NCBI GenBank assembly: GCA_016584495.1 | Contig: WAID01000007.1 | Coordinates: forward strand, 2,528,001-2,592,000 | Origin: Celoporthe dispersa | Lineage: Eukaryota; Ascomycota; Sordariomycetes; Diaporthales; Cryphonectriaceae | Reading direction: 5' to 3' | DNA length: 64,000 bases | Program-made: the position numbers and the translations under genes | The notes under the pieces: model-generated | The model's input: the letters and a program-made list of their open reading frames with translations, nothing else | What the model was told of the DNA's origin: nothing | Database searches by the model: none | In this document: positions 1-12,155 of the stretch, piece by piece | How positions within the stretch are numbered: position 1 is the stretch's first letter | Layout of the letters: the number at the start of each line of letters is the position of its first letter

Positions 1-3000
1 CAAGGTAGGTGAGCTTGTTGGCGCGGCTGAAGCTGAGAGGCAGCTTGCGAGCCTCGTTGTTGTTGTACTTGATGTCACGCAGGTTGATACAGGAATGGAT
101 GAAATCTCGGGGAAGATCTAGAGACAAGTTTCGTGACAGGTTCAACGAAATGATCTCGCCAGCCCTGGAGTACAGAGATATGGGAATGGTGACAAGGTTT
201 CGGCCCGACAGGTCGATATGGTTGAACTTTTGCATCCGGCCGAAGCCCAGATCATGAGTACTGGCATGAAAGTCGCTTTCCTTGGCTGAGAGGAAGAGGA
301 ACCGGCAGATGTAGCTGTTGTCCTCACGACCGAGGTCTTCGATCTTGTCCCGTTCCTCGTAGCCGACCTGCTGGAGCAGCCTCTTCTGTATATAGAGAGG
401 GCGTTCGGCGTGATTCAGTATGCGGACTAGGTCGTGCTTCCGCAGGACGATGTGGTAATTATCTAGGCTCTCCGTAACGTAGGATTTCTTGATGATTTGG
501 CTGATGAGTTCTTGGACAGATGAGTCAAGAGCCATTTGCAGCGTCGCAAACGTGCCGTCGGACCGGAAAACGCGGATGCAGTAGGGTGCAAGCTTCTCGT
601 CCGGCCGCGGTGGACTGCCGATCTCCTCCAACTCTAAGGCCTGGGTTGTAGCCTCTAGGTCCGTCTTCCGAACTGCCCAGCTGTCTGGCGCATTCCACAC
701 GCCGTTGACGCCGTTATTTCTCGGTGGCAGTGGGGTTTTTTCGGCGGTTTCGGTAGCAGTCGAGGTGCCCGGAATGATCGGCGTGAGGGGTGCATGTCTG
801 GTCACGATGCCTGACATGTCGTCGAGGTCGGTGTCGAGTTTGAAGTAGGTCCCCTTGTCGTTGGAGCGCTCCGTCGGCCCAATCAGCTCGTCTGGGTCAT
901 CATAGCCCTTGTTGGAGCGGCCCTTCTTCGAGAACGGGAACTTGTTGTTGAACGTTGCCTGTCGCGCGGTCTCGGGCCGTCGTGGGGGCTCGGCCATTGG
1001 GTCTCTACCAGCGGGACCCAATGTCTGCCCGTATACCACTGGCCCGTCATCTTTTGTAAACTCCTGGCGCGATGGCCTCGACACCCATGTTGACGCGAGG
1101 GACTGCGTCGAGGTCGAGAGCTTCTTGCTGAGCGGGGGTCCGATCTCCTCCTTTTCTTTCCTCCCGCGGAACCGGTTGAAAATTCCCTTCTTGTGATGGT
1201 GGCTATAGCTGGGCGAGGCGGGGCCGTCGAGCCCTCCATTCTTCATTCCGAGACCGCTGTGCCCACTAGGCGTGGGACTTTGTGCACGGGATCGAGAGGC
1301 GAACACGTTATTCTGGGCCGTCTTGGACGAGTGCAGCAAGCTTGCTTGAGAATCTTCTCGACTTATCGATGGCCGCAGGATTCGGGAATCCTCATTGCTC
1401 TTGTTGTGTCGATGGGAGTGGCCTTGTCCATGGGTGATTGATTGACCAGACCGGTTGGAAGATGAGGTCTTCGGAGGATTCTGCGATCCGTTCTCGCTCG
1501 CGTAGCGCTTCTCTGTCCGGGCCGGCGAGCACCTCTCGGACAGGGGCCTCACCGTATATCGCGATGTCCTGCAGAACAAGAAATAAATCGTCAGTCAGAT
1601 TAGATGGGCGTCAGTGGTCGGTAATGAGGGGTAGTGAAGAAGAAGGTTTAAAAAAAAACCACCCCCCATGAGTGTGTAAAAAAAGAGTCTAGATGAAGAT
1701 GGAGCAGATTTCCTTGCAATACATCGGGTCCGCAAGGTGCATGCGCGGATATAACAGAGAGATTTGGGGGAAATAAGGTTTGCAGGGAGGCACAGGGCTC
1801 CCGAGAGATGCGGGTCAGTTGGTGGTGGTGGGTGGTGTGAAGGGTACCGGAAAAGGGTTATGTTGGTTCGTCTCTTGGCTTGAACGCACCTGGGCCTCTT
1901 GGTAGAGAAAGGGCACGACCTCTGGCGCTGGGACTGGTGTTCTGGGCCTGGAGGAAGACGGTGAAGCATCTCGGGTATGGTCTGTGGCGTTGGAGTAGTT
2001 GCGGTCACGATGGGGACGGGGAGTGTGGCTGTACGAATGAGATCGGGACTCCTTCCCGGCAAAGGAAGGTGGTAGGGAGGTTTCCGACGAGTCTCGACCA
2101 GGATTTTCTTCACCAAAAAATCCCTGAAGTTTCCTCAGGCCTCCCCTCTGGCCGCTGGACTTGGAGGCCTGGCTGCTCGCGGTGGTCGTGACGCTGGCTA
2201 TGGAGGGCCTCCTTTCATCGTTGAAATATGCAGCGTCGGGCGAGTCACTGCCGGGAGGATTTGGTGTGGGGCGCATCAGCGCACTGACCGAGGCGGATCT
2301 GAACCCCGGCGACATTTGCGAGGGCGAGGCAGACGAAAGGTTGTCGCTAGAGTCGTTGTAGAAAGTTGTAGCCATTGCGCCTCCGTTGGCTGAAGTGGGT
2401 GTGGGCAGGTTATTGTAATGATTGTTATTGCTGCTGCCATTACTGCCTCCTTCTGCTGCTGTTCCTGTTGTTGTTGTTGTTGTTGTTCCTCCTGCTGCTG
2501 CTGCTGCTGCTGCTGCGGCTCCTCCTGCGCCTGCGCCGCCACCGAGCATCCAAGGCGCAACCTGCTGCATGAAAGAGGCAGCAGTCGAAGGCGGGTTGTG
2601 CACGATCTGCGGAGCGCGACTGCCAGCAGGCTCCAGGACGGCCAGATCGCGACGGTAGTTGGCGAAGTCGCTCAGGCGGTGCTCGCGGGGAGCAGGAAAG
2701 ACAGGAGCGGCGGCATTTGAGGTCGAGATCGAATTTGAGGAGAAACTTGGGGACAAAGCGGCGCGCAGGGGGTTGGAGGACTTCGTATTGGGAGGCTGAG
2801 ACTCCTGGTCCTTGGTTCCTTTCGGGGGCCTGTGAGGGAGAGCGCAGAGGTGGTTTGACCTGTCAGTTTTCTGGGTGCGCCTTGACGGGGCAAGGGGAGA
2901 GGAAGTCTCTCAAGAGGTGAAAGCCGATGAGTCTGTCCTGCAGCATGCATGTGCGCACACACTTGCTGCGGTATGCTGGCGGCGGGGTGGGCGGCAGCTC

Positions 3001-3411
3001 GATGTCTCGGTCGAGCCGGGGCGAGGTGTTGCGGCGGCGGCGGCTCGACAATAGACACAAGACAGACACAGACCCAACCCCAGCCAGCAGGGGGACAACT
3101 GATGACGAGAACGGAACTACTCACTTGACGGGACGCCCATGGTCGTCGGTCTTGATCCGGCTCGGGGCAGCAGCCCTGCGCGAGCTCCTAGACGAGGAGC
3201 GCAGGCGGATGGAACCGTCATCGCCGCCATTGTCTTTGTCCTTTGGCCTGTCCTTGTCCTTGTCCTTATCCTTGGCCCTAGGCAGAGCTGGGAGCGGCTT
3301 GACGGTGATGTCGGAGGCGTTGCTTTCGGTACTCGCGCTCGTCACAGAGCTGAACCGTGAGGTCTGCTCTTCTCTCGTCATTGTCGCCTTGCCCTGTTGG
3401 TCCCAGGACAC
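1..3411 (-). CDS. cyr1: Adenylate cyclase, N-terminal part (runs off left edge)
   Basis: Fungal adenylate cyclase (cr-1 of Neurospora, MAC1 of Magnaporthe), which makes cAMP for PKA signalling in growth and morphogenesis. Seen here: exon 1 at 3411-3125 (basic, KD-rich start), intron 3124-2830, exon 2 at 2829-1890 (low-complexity Ala/Thr/Asn tract, then Ser/Pro-rich), intron 1889-1569, exon 3 from 1568 to the edge. The exon 3 frame carries a Ras-associating region (about 620-330, APYCIRVFRSDG to DNSYICRFLF) and then the first leucine-rich repeats (from about 250, with LSGRNLVTIP and LNLSRNLSLDLP). The catalytic domain lies outside the window. Both introns have GT-AG borders. Joining exon 2 to exon 3 in phase 0 gives DIAIYGEAP and then a stop unless one base near 1505-1520 is dropped, so the model needs a frame correction there. 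Identity is firm from the RA plus LRR order; the exact N-terminal half is less so. Confidence 0.88.
2467..2516. repeat. Trinucleotide repeats (TTG)n and (CTG)n inside the adenylate cyclase gene
   Basis: On the plus strand about seven TTG units (2467-2487) are followed by about eight CTG units (2492-2516). On the minus strand they encode the poly-Ala and poly-Thr tracts of the adenylate cyclase N-terminus. In-frame triplet repeats of this kind are prone to length variation between strains. Confidence 0.85.
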
Positions 3412-6400
3412 AACAGAGCCATGTCCTCAATCGCGACGGATTATCCAAGGCCCATCGAGGTCGCTGGCGGCGCGGGTAGCGAGGGGCGGGATCACCACAG
3501 CAAGCTATGCGCACATATGCCCGAGTCACGCACGTAACTATACCTGCCGTGCTTGTGGCCGCGGGGGGTTTCTGTAGCGGAAGTTTAAGCAGTAGTGGTA
3601 AGTGGCTGTAGATGTGTGGAGAAAGCCTCTCTGTTTCGGCAGACGTCAGGTTCAATTGTGAATCAGGCGCGGCGAGCTATAGTATAAGGTCCAGAAGGGC
3701 GTGCTGCTCCCCTGGTTTGTAGGGAGGACAGGTGGGAGGGGGGAGAGGGGGGGGGCAACAGAGCACAGAGTATGTATATGCCTAGAGAGCTTTGCTCAGA
3801 GAGAGAGAAGAGGAAGAAAAAACCCCCAAAAGGCGATATGGTAGGGATCAAAGTGCAGGACGAGATGCGAGGTGAGGTGGAGCGGATGCGAAGCGTTGGC
3901 CACCCGAGTCTTGCTACTATGCAGTGCCAGCAGCAGAGCTGCAACACAGCAAACGCACACCCCCAACCAGCTGGGACAAAGTCGAACGGCTCAGGATGGG
4001 CGGGATCGGGCCCTGTGTGGATGTGGTGGATTGATGGGATGGAGGGGGGGCGGTCATCTGTTCGAGGTGGCAGCAGTGGTCGAGCAGTTGCAGGGTGCGG
4101 GTGCGGGCAGATCGATGAGAATGAGACACAAGCTGCATCCCAGGTTTAGGTGGGCGCGAGTTGTGTGGCAGGCGGCTGGAGGTGTACCGACCAGGGGGGC
4201 ACCAGGTCACGATACCTGTCATCAGTCTCCCCTCACCGCTGCTTAGCGTGAGTTAATTGAGGGGCTCGATGTAGCGGTACAAGGTCTTGGGCTCCCCCAG
4301 TGCTGTCGGTACCTGGACTGCCCATCACCCCACACCCTCCCGCATCTATCTTGACGAACCCCCAAAGCGTCCTGAAGTAACCGTACAAAATACCACGTAA
4401 TTCCGCCGCAGCAGCAGCAACAAGGACTCGTGAGAGACAAGGCTGTCCATCTGTTGATGTGTGTGTGTGTGTGTGTATCTGTGCTATGATGTGTGTGGCC
4501 CAAAGGACATCCCAAACAGCACCCCATTTTTGAGCGAGGGCGAGTTTCGAAACAGTGTCGTCCGCACGCACGTACGTACTCGCTCGTGTTGGCGCTCCAG
4601 GCCTGAGCTACTATAACAGTACACGGTATCACCCACCAAAGGTGTCAAAGCCGCATCACTCTTGTCGATTTACTGTGGGAGGAATGGTGGCGGGGAAACA
4701 GGAGGAAAGAGAGAGAAAGGGGGGGGTAAAAAGGGCCAAGCCAAAGATGCATGCAAACCCCGCCCTCCCACCCCCCATCAGGGACAAGGAGGAGTAGCGA
4801 CCAAGAGAGGGCTGGCTGCTTGGCCAACGCAACTCGACGCGATGCAACATCGAATGGCGGCTTTTTTCTTTTTTCTGATGCTGCTGTCGCCTTTTTTTAT
4901 TTTTTTATCTTACCGATGACTGCGTCAAGATCCTTGTGGCGATCATGAAGGCCGTCCAGAGAGGTAACCCATGTGGGCAGGTTTCCACATTGTACGCGAG
5001 TCCTTTTTTTTTCTTGCTTGCTATTATTTTATCATTTGGGTGCTGCTTGGACTTACTCCTTGTCGTGAGCTGAGACTTGAGGGGGTGCCTCACAAAACCC
5101 GCAAGGCACAACACATGGTCCAAACACCAGCGGCAATCCCTAAAACATCCCCTGCCCTTGGCCTCTCTCTCCCCCGGGCTCGGCTGTCTGGGAACCTGCA
5201 ACAGCCAAAACAGCTGGAGTGAGGTGACTTTTGGGCGAGCCTTTTACGGAGCTGGGGTCTTTTGTTTTAGCGCCCGTGGAAGCTCGCTTGTCGCTTGGGA
5301 TCCCTGAGCCGGCATGCTGTCGGCAGACAATCGAGAGCTTGTCGCTGTTGACTGTGGTAGCAGTGGGAGATATGCTTTCCTCCCCACCGGGGACGCGTCT
5401 CATCTCCAGGCCGTTAACCGTGCGGCCCTCTCTCGAGTCAGCACAAAATCACCAGATTTTTGTTTTTCTTCCTTCTTCTTCCAGCAAGCAAAGCATCGCC
5501 TCGATTCAGTGCGTACAGCCATGCATGTATGCATGCAAGCCGAGATATCTCCCGGCGTGGCGGTGGCGAGGGTTACCAGACTGGCCAAGCCTCGAGATAC
5601 ACCGCAACAAGCCTCAGCTACAGAGAGAGAGAGAGAGAGAGGGCCGCGAGCATGTTGCGATGCTGGAAAAATAATGGCATCTGGGCAGTTCCCAAGATCT
5701 GACTCGATGATCGCACACACCGTCTCCTACGAAGGGTCTCGTCCCTACACACCAAGTGCTGCAGGCTGGAATGTCAAGTTCTAATAATAGTCCCGCCCAA
5801 AAGATCGGTATCACCACCACCATCATGGGAGCACTACTGGAAATCACACACAGAGACAGCAAATCATCCGGATTCGGGCCTACTTACCATAGTATGACGG
5901 CGTCGTGGTCCCCTCTCCCCCTCGGCAGCGAATAGGGCGTTCCGTCAGAGACATATGACTGTGTATGCATGTCAGAATTTCCGGGGGGGGGAGGGGGAGC
6001 CTTTTAGCGATCGCCAACATTGAGGTGGAAAATACGTACCTCAAGGTTAATACGTGCTGTGCTGCTGCTGTTCATTCAACCTTTGGTGGTCCAATACAGA
6101 CTGTAGACGTTATCGCCCCGTCCCCCGAGCGCTCCTACTATTAGCTACGGAACTCATGCGCGTACCAACCGACGGGAACCTGAGTGCCTAACTACTTAAG
6201 TACATACTTAAGTAGGTACTCCCTCTCTACACTGGCATCAGTTCAGCGTTGAAGGGCGCATCAAAAGAAACCCACGATGAGGGTCAGCAGCTATTCAACA
6301 GGTTTTCGAAGCTGCACGCCACGACGCCGCAAGGTTTATGATATCCGCGCCATCCTGTCCAAACGCGTCACCAACCACGGCGAGCGCGAAACAGCGGATG

Positions 6401-7632
6401 GAAAGGAATGAAAACCCAAGTATCCCCCCCCCCGGGCATTGAGTTGCTCACATGTGGCGGGCACCCTTATCAAGACAAAAAGGGTTTGCTGTTTCTCTTT
6501 TTTTTTTCTCTTTCCTTTCTTTTCTCCCCCTCCTCCCCCGGCCCGCTGTCTGTGTGGCTGGAACCCAGAGTCATACACGCGCATATGGGGCATTCCACTT
6601 CTGCTTCCCTCCTCCGCGCTCACCGCGTAAGTACATACATAAGTAGTCTACCAAGCATCCATCTATCCATCCATCCTCGTTTATCCCGTCGGCTGAACGG
6701 CACCGGGGGTGGTGAGCTGATCTGGTCGGACTCGCCCAGTTTAGTTTCCCCATCCGTCTCTACCAAGAATACCGCCTTGAGCAAAACAATGTCTTGGGGG
6801 CGGACGCCGCAGATGAGACAGATTACACACATGCTCTCTCTGCCATGTCCCATTGCTTTTCCTCCTGCCTTAGACATCCGTTGTAGTCAGCGCTATAAGC
6901 CGAGTAGTGCTCGCTTCTCCTTTTTTTTTTTTTTGGTCCCTCCTTTTTTTTCCCCCTCCCAACTTGCCAGCCAGTCCCATCTATGATGTGTGGCCCATTG
7001 TCTAATTTTGTGAATCGCAGGTTCGCGTTTCTGAGCTGGACAGGCTAGAGAGAGAAAAGAAGAAGAAGAGAGAGAGGAAAAAGGCCTGTTGCCGTGGCGG
7101 TTCTAGGCTCATACGTCTTGGTCCCTCTTGAGGCGGCATGTGCAGTAGGTGTGATACAGCCGAGACCAACCGTCTGGCTATCCATATCCCTCCCGACTAG
7201 AGAGCTGGCATTAGGGTAAAAGGTGCAGGCGCCTCTCCCTCAATCCCGCTGTCATAGGATAGAGCTGCTGTGCGACTGATTGCAGCTCGACCCTTGCCGT
7301 CCACGCAATCCAGGGTTCGCAGCTCGCCCGACGGAGCTGGACATTGCGATGAAATGGCTGCCCCAAGCTTTGCGCATCCCGAGCAGATGGATTTGATCAC
7401 TCACGCGGCACAAACGCTCTGAGACAAAGGCTGTGAAACACAAGTGCCTGCCTCGCAGGTGTACTATCAACGCTGCGCAATATATAATTAATATAAATCA
7501 TGTGTATCTACACCAGTAAGCCCGGCCCCAAACACTGGTCTGTCCCGTCCTTGCTCGGCAGGCAAGGTGAGGGATCGCGGACACGGCAGGCGTGCCTAGA
7601 CCGCCACCCCTTCATCGATGCACGATGCTCCC
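3412..7632. other. Long spacer: upstream region of adenylate cyclase
   Basis: About 4.2 kb with no convincing gene. It holds a short (TG)n near 4459-4476, a (GA)n near 5625-5640, pyrimidine-rich stretches (4860-4910, 6490-6540, 6918-6955) and AGTAC/GTACT-type elements (4565-4580, 6190-6222, 6628-6645). The open frames here are short, low-complexity and without recognisable domains. The part next to 3411 should contain the adenylate cyclase promoter and 5' leader; the part next to 7633 is downstream of the RTC4 gene. Confidence 0.6.
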
Positions 7633-9423
7633 TCAACACAACTCCTCCAACGATGTCAGATCTGAATCACTATCGGCACTCTGCTGCAGCCGTGTCGTGG
7701 TGACCTCGTTGTCCTTGATATCCGTTTCGTCGCCTAGGGAGGCGATGCTTGACAGGTCCGACTCATCATCATCACTATCAACGACCTCTTGAATCTTCAG
7801 CTCCGTGGAGACTTCGTCAGGAGTCTGCTCAACATTGACTTCCTGCGGTTCTCCAGCGCGACCATCCCCGTCGTCTTCTTCTTGTGCAGGTGGGTCGACG
7901 TGTGAATTTTCCTTCTCGTCACAAAGGGTGTCGCCCACGACACGACTTTCCAGCATTACATTCCGGGCGTCCTGTAGTGACAGGGACATGTCCTCCTGGA
8001 TGAGCCAGGCGGCAAGTTCCGGGACCAACACCAACTGCACGAAGCCAGTGTAGCCTCTCGCAGAGATGAGCTTGTCCCGCGGCGCCCTCTCCCTGAGCAG
8101 AGGCGAGAACATTTCCACTATTGTTTCCGTCATCAAGCTCATGCCTCGCAGGCCATAGTACCCCGGTGAGAGATATTCTTCCGTCTTGAGCAGCGTCCTG
8201 TTCTTGCCCGTCTTGATATTCTCGCGAAGCAGTGATCCAAAATATGAGTCGGAAGCCTTCCCCTCTATCAGGGCCTTGATGTGGTCATGGTGGCCCTCGA
8301 CACGTTTCTTGAGGCCCTTCCAGTCGATCACTGGGTAGCCCCTCTCTTTCCATTGTTTCTGCGCAGACTTCTTTTTGTGTAGCCGGCAGAACCTTGCCTG
8401 TCGGACAACGTCCATCCTCTGCCCTCTCGAGAATTCCTTGAGCCAATTCTCGTCAACAACCTCTTCGCAGATTGGACACAACGCTGTACCCTTTTCTAAG
8501 ACTACGTCTGTGTCATCTGGTGTATCGTCAAGTGGCGTGTCGAAGTCGACTGGCTCCAGGTTTGGGGCGTATTCACCATAGCTCGCAGGCATCTTGAACT
8601 CTGGTCTTTTTGATACATTATCCTGGGGCGCATTCCGGGACTTCTTCCCTCTTGCACGTTGGGGCCGTTTTGAATTCTGCTTCTTGGTGCGGTCCTCCAG
8701 TGGTCTTGGCGTAGGGGCAGCCGGTGAAGAAAGTGGTGAAGATTTGGAGTCGGGCGGAGGTGTTGAGTCATATGACACGGCGGCGGGCATCTTGAAGATA
8801 CTCTTCTTCTCCGGCGTGTCCGAGACTATGTGTGTCTTGAATGTCCTGATGGGTGTTGAGCTCCGGGATTCTCGCCCCCTCTTGCTGCCGTAGCCTGCCC
8901 CGTTCTTGCGCTTGCCCACCATCCACCCATCAACCATATGATCCCCTATGCCGGAAGTCGACTTGTTTGTATTGCTTCTTGCCCTCTTGTTGGAAGTATC
9001 CGCGGCATTATCGTCTGCCTTGTCGTCTTCAACCGCACGCTTTGGCCTCTTCTTCAGGTTGGGTGTCTCGACTTGGCGGGCCGAGCGCCGGATTTCCGGC
9101 TGTCCGCGAGTATCAGTTGACGACTTCTCATCTCTGGCATGGCTGGCAAAGTTGCTAGTGTTTTGACTGATAGGGGCGGCCTTTTTCTTAAAATTGGTCC
9201 GTTGCAAATTGGCGCTTCCAAAAAGGTCGTCATCGTCAGAGGAGTCGATGTATCTGATCTCAGGGGCGTGCCCAAGTGGTTCTGTCACCTCCTCATCGCT
9301 ACTCTCGACCGGGAGAGCTGAGACATCTGCAGGCTCCCGCATTGGTTTGGGTATTTCAAGCCGAGGCCTTCCATTGATAATCTTATGGAGCGGTGGGACA
9401 TGGCATTTCGTGAGCTGAGGCAT
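7633..9423 (-). CDS. rtc4: RTC4-domain protein (restriction of telomere capping 4 family)
   Basis: Single-exon gene, 596 aa from the ATG at 9423. The first 300 residues are charged, disordered and Ser/Lys/Asp-rich with several basic clusters (for example KKRPKR), suggesting a nuclear location. An RTC4-like C-terminal domain follows at about residues 315-492, starting with a CPIC motif (GTALCPICEEVVD) and containing RQARFCRLHKKKSAQK and RGYPVIDW. The tail is acidic (SDDDESDLSS, SDSDLTSLEE). In yeast RTC4 was found in screens on telomere capping; its biochemical role is unknown. The frame stays open upstream to an ATG at 9672, but the 9423 start sits in a strong context (CACCATG) and begins with the usual short conserved N-terminus, so I prefer it. 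Family assignment is good; function is inferred only. Confidence 0.82.
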   Translation of the reverse strand: MPQLTKCHVPPLHKIINGRPRLEIPKPMREPADVSALPVESSDEEVTEPLGHAPEIRYIDSSDDDDLFGSANLQRTNFKKKAAPISQNTSNFASHARDEKSSTDTRGQPEIRRSARQVETPNLKKRPKRAVEDDKADDNAADTSNKRARSNTNKSTSGIGDHMVDGWMVGKRKNGAGYGSKRGRESRSSTPIRTFKTHIVSDTPEKKSIFKMPAAVSYDSTPPPDSKSSPLSSPAAPTPRPLEDRTKKQNSKRPQRARGKKSRNAPQDNVSKRPEFKMPASYGEYAPNLEPVDFDTPLDDTPDDTDVVLEKGTALCPICEEVVDENWLKEFSRGQRMDVVRQARFCRLHKKKSAQKQWKERGYPVIDWKGLKKRVEGHHDHIKALIEGKASDSYFGSLLRENIKTGKNRTLLKTEEYLSPGYYGLRGMSLMTETIVEMFSPLLRERAPRDKLISARGYTGFVQLVLVPELAAWLIQEDMSLSLQDARNVMLESRVVGDTLCDEKENSHVDPPAQEEDDGDGRAGEPQEVNVEQTPDEVSTELKIQEVVDSDDDESDLSSIASLGDETDIKDNEVTTTRLQQSADSDSDLTSLEELC

Positions 9424-10201
9424 GGTGAAGTCTCCTTGTACCTTGTAGTTTGCACTCAAGATCAAGTGAGGACAATCATGAGCGAGCAGCTCACTCAAGT
9501 CAAAAGCGGGTATGATGGAAGCAGTTTTGTTTGTCCAGCAACATATAGAAGAACATGAGCTGAGCTTGAGGAGGTTTGGATGTTGTATGTGAGTCAATGG
9601 GTCCTGATTGATTTGGTCTTGCTCCGCTGTGCGTTCAAATCTGGGGTTTGGAACAATGTCAAAGTTGTTCATAATTTCAAAATGGAAAATGGAGTTCTTA
9701 CCAAATCAGAACAGTGGACCCTCAAGCAACTGACAACGTGTTTCAGGTTTTGGTGAACAGACAGACTGGAAGCACATTGCTGGGAGCATCTTGGGGCTGT
9801 TGCTGCCTTTGTTACACAGAGACTCAAGTCTGAAGAGCAATTGAGGCAAGTGAGACTCGGCAGGAGCATTGCACCTGGCAGGGTACGCGCCATCGGACGC
9901 GTCCAGGTCAATTGGGGCAACCGTGTCTTAGTGCTGAAGGAACTGTGGACTGACCCCTGCTAGCTGCTAATGTCCATGTTCAACCCCCTGGAAGTGGAAG
10001 GTCACCGCTACCATGTCAAATGGACTGAACCATGGTCCGTCTGCCTGGAATGTCTTATCTTTTCTTGGAGGATCAGACGTCTGTCAGCTGAGATGTGAAG
10101 AAGAGATGCCTCCTATCTCTGGGCAAGTCTATCTAGCTTACTTCCTGTATAGGAAAACCACGGGTATCATAGATGAATGACATGAATTCTGAAAGACACA
10201 A
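9424..10201. other. Spacer between RTC4 and dynamitin genes
   Basis: About 780 bp holding the likely promoter and leader of the RTC4 gene and the 3' flank of the dynamitin gene. Short open frames on both strands show no recognisable domain and no transposon signature. Confidence 0.5.
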
Positions 10202-11637
10202 TCATGACAACTTGGCCATCTTCTCTTCCAGTTCCTTCACCCAGCCCTCCACCACCTTCATGTTGTTGCCCATGGATGATTCTCCCTCCTTCATTGCTGC
10301 CTCCACCTTCTCCAGGCCTTCCCTCCACTGCTTGATATCTGACGCCATGTCTGTCTGACGCCTCTCGATCCTGTCTAGTGTCTCACTGGCTGTGGCTGCA
10401 TCTGCATGGATTGCCCTTAGCGACCGCAGCCTGTCCAATAAGGGTGGGAGGAGTGGTGTGAGATTCTCGATCGTGGGCAAGGTGCTGTAGAGAGCATTGA
10501 TCTTTGTCATCTGCTCAGACTCTTCCGAGTCAGGATCGGCAGGCGAGGATGATCCTGCTCCTGTAGAAGCCAGGGCGTCCTTAGCCTGCTTCGCCTGTCT
10601 CCGAGACTTCTCTAGTTGCTCGGCCTCCTGTGTCAACTGTCGGACCTTCCGGCTGATGGTGTCGAGCGAGGACGACGATGCGTCCGACAGAGTCGACACT
10701 TGCTTCTGTATCCTCTCCAGCGTTGGCACGATGGCGCGCGGCAGGCCGCTCGGGTCAAGCTCTGGTAGGGCAGATGACCCAATGCCGATAGCCTTCTCCA
10801 GAAGCGCCAGTCGCTGGTCGAAATCGGCGGCCTTGGCCAGTGCGTGTGTCTGCTCGTACGTCGGCGCATACGTAACGGTGTAGGTAGCTGATGCGCCCTC
10901 CCCGGCCTCGCCTTGAGAGTTGCTGCCCGTAGCTCCCGTATCCGGTGGGGACGTAAACCTTACAGGACGGAATCCAAGGCCCTGTGCCAGGTCCTCCGGG
11001 TGTTTGGAGATCTCATCCAGCACCTGGCTCAAGGAGGCCAGCTCGATCTCCTGCTCCGGCTCCTCGCCCTGGGAGCCAGGCTTCTGCTCCACAGCCTTCT
11101 GCCTGCCCACTTCCTCCTTGGCCTCCTCGATCTCTCTCTTCAGCCGGGCAATCTTGCGGGCGAGGCTCTCGCCCTCGTCCTCGTCGCTCAGGTCTCCAAT
11201 TTCCTCAGTGCCGTCCTGTAGGACTCTCTGTCTTCGAGAAGAAGCTTTGTATGATTTGCGCTTCCCGCTGACGCGATCCGAGAAGTCAACGTCTTTGGCG
11301 TCTACCTGGGAGGGCATGAACCGCGACCGTGCCTGGTCTATCCGCAGCTTTGAGCGCGAGATGCCGGGGGCGTCCGTCTCGTCATCTTCGAATTCGTGGT
11401 CGGATGGTGACTGGAGGGTGGTCTGCCCAGGTCTGATCAGTTGCAAGGCACATCTGAGAATACGCCACAGGGTCAACGTACAGGCACGGTTGATGTGTCA
11501 TCTGTGAGCTCCGGAGTCTCGTAGATGTCTGGCGCGGAGTCCTGGAATTACCCATTAGATTTCGATTGCAGATAACACGGCGTGGCAATCTAGCTCACCA
11601 AGTCTGGTAACGCAGCATATTTCCTGTTCAGAGCCAT
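10202..11637 (-). CDS. jnm1: Dynamitin (dynactin subunit 2, p50)
   Basis: Subunit of dynactin, the activator of cytoplasmic dynein that fungi need for nuclear distribution and vesicle transport. Three exons: 11637-11599 (start MALNRKYAALPDL), 11541-11482 (DSAPDIYETPELTDDTST), and 11422-10202; introns 11598-11542 and 11481-11423, both phase 0 with GT-AG borders. The protein is 439 aa, close to the family length of about 400-450. The N-terminal KYAALPDL and DIYETPELTD motifs are the hallmark dynactin-binding segment. The rest is mostly coiled coil: Lys/Glu-rich heptads around the ARKIARLKREIEEAKEE segment, in the middle, and at the C-terminus. The frame is intact, with no sign of indels. Exon 3 could also start at a second AG nearby; the chosen AG restores the TVPTT continuation typical of relatives. 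Confidence 0.92.
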
Positions 11638-12155
11638 CGCGATGATGGTAATGGAAATTCTCAGCGGTTAGGGTGTCTGGTGCCTACAAATGACCTCACT
11701 TCTGCGATGTCCACCGCGTCGAGCGTTTCGAGGTTGGAAAGCGCTGTGTTTGGGAGCTGGACCCCCGGTAGCTTGTCGCGCCTAGTGCTGAGAGCCAAGT
11801 GCCGAACACGCGCCGCGACGGTGGGACAAGTACTGTAAGCCCCACTTCAAAAAGGACCTACAAAAGCCTCGCCCTCAGAAATTTTGCGAGCTTGCATCCT
11901 GCATCTTCTCTCGCAAACCACAACGCCACGACAGACACAAACGTAAGCTCCTCATTCTTCACCCTCCCTACTATTTCGAGTTGCATGATGTTCAATAGCA
12001 TGTATTACCTGACTTCTCAATATGATGTCTCATTTTATCACCAAGATCTCTGACAAGCAACACAAATTCACCTTTTTTTTTCTCCCACAACTCCCTTCTT
12101 CCACGGTCTGTCTAGTGCTAACACAACGGCGCGATGTTCAGGTAGATAATCTGAT
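11638..12155. promoter_or_regulatory. Divergent promoter region, dynamitin (-) and molybdopterin synthase (+)
   Basis: About 520 bp between two divergent start codons. A possible 5'-UTR intron for the plus-strand gene runs from GTAAGC at 11943 to a CAG ending at 12141, which would remove a four-codon upstream ORF at 12134-12145. This is inferred from splice-site matches only. Confidence 0.45.

Noticed and set aside
9424..9672. N-terminal extension of the RTC4-domain protein from the ATG at 9672
   Set aside because: The added 83 residues look like translated leader, and the ATG at 9423 has the better context.
9672..10200. Possible retrotransposon remnant in the spacer between RTC4 and dynamitin
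   Set aside because: Translated both strands by eye and found no reverse transcriptase, integrase or Gag-like motif, and no terminal repeats.
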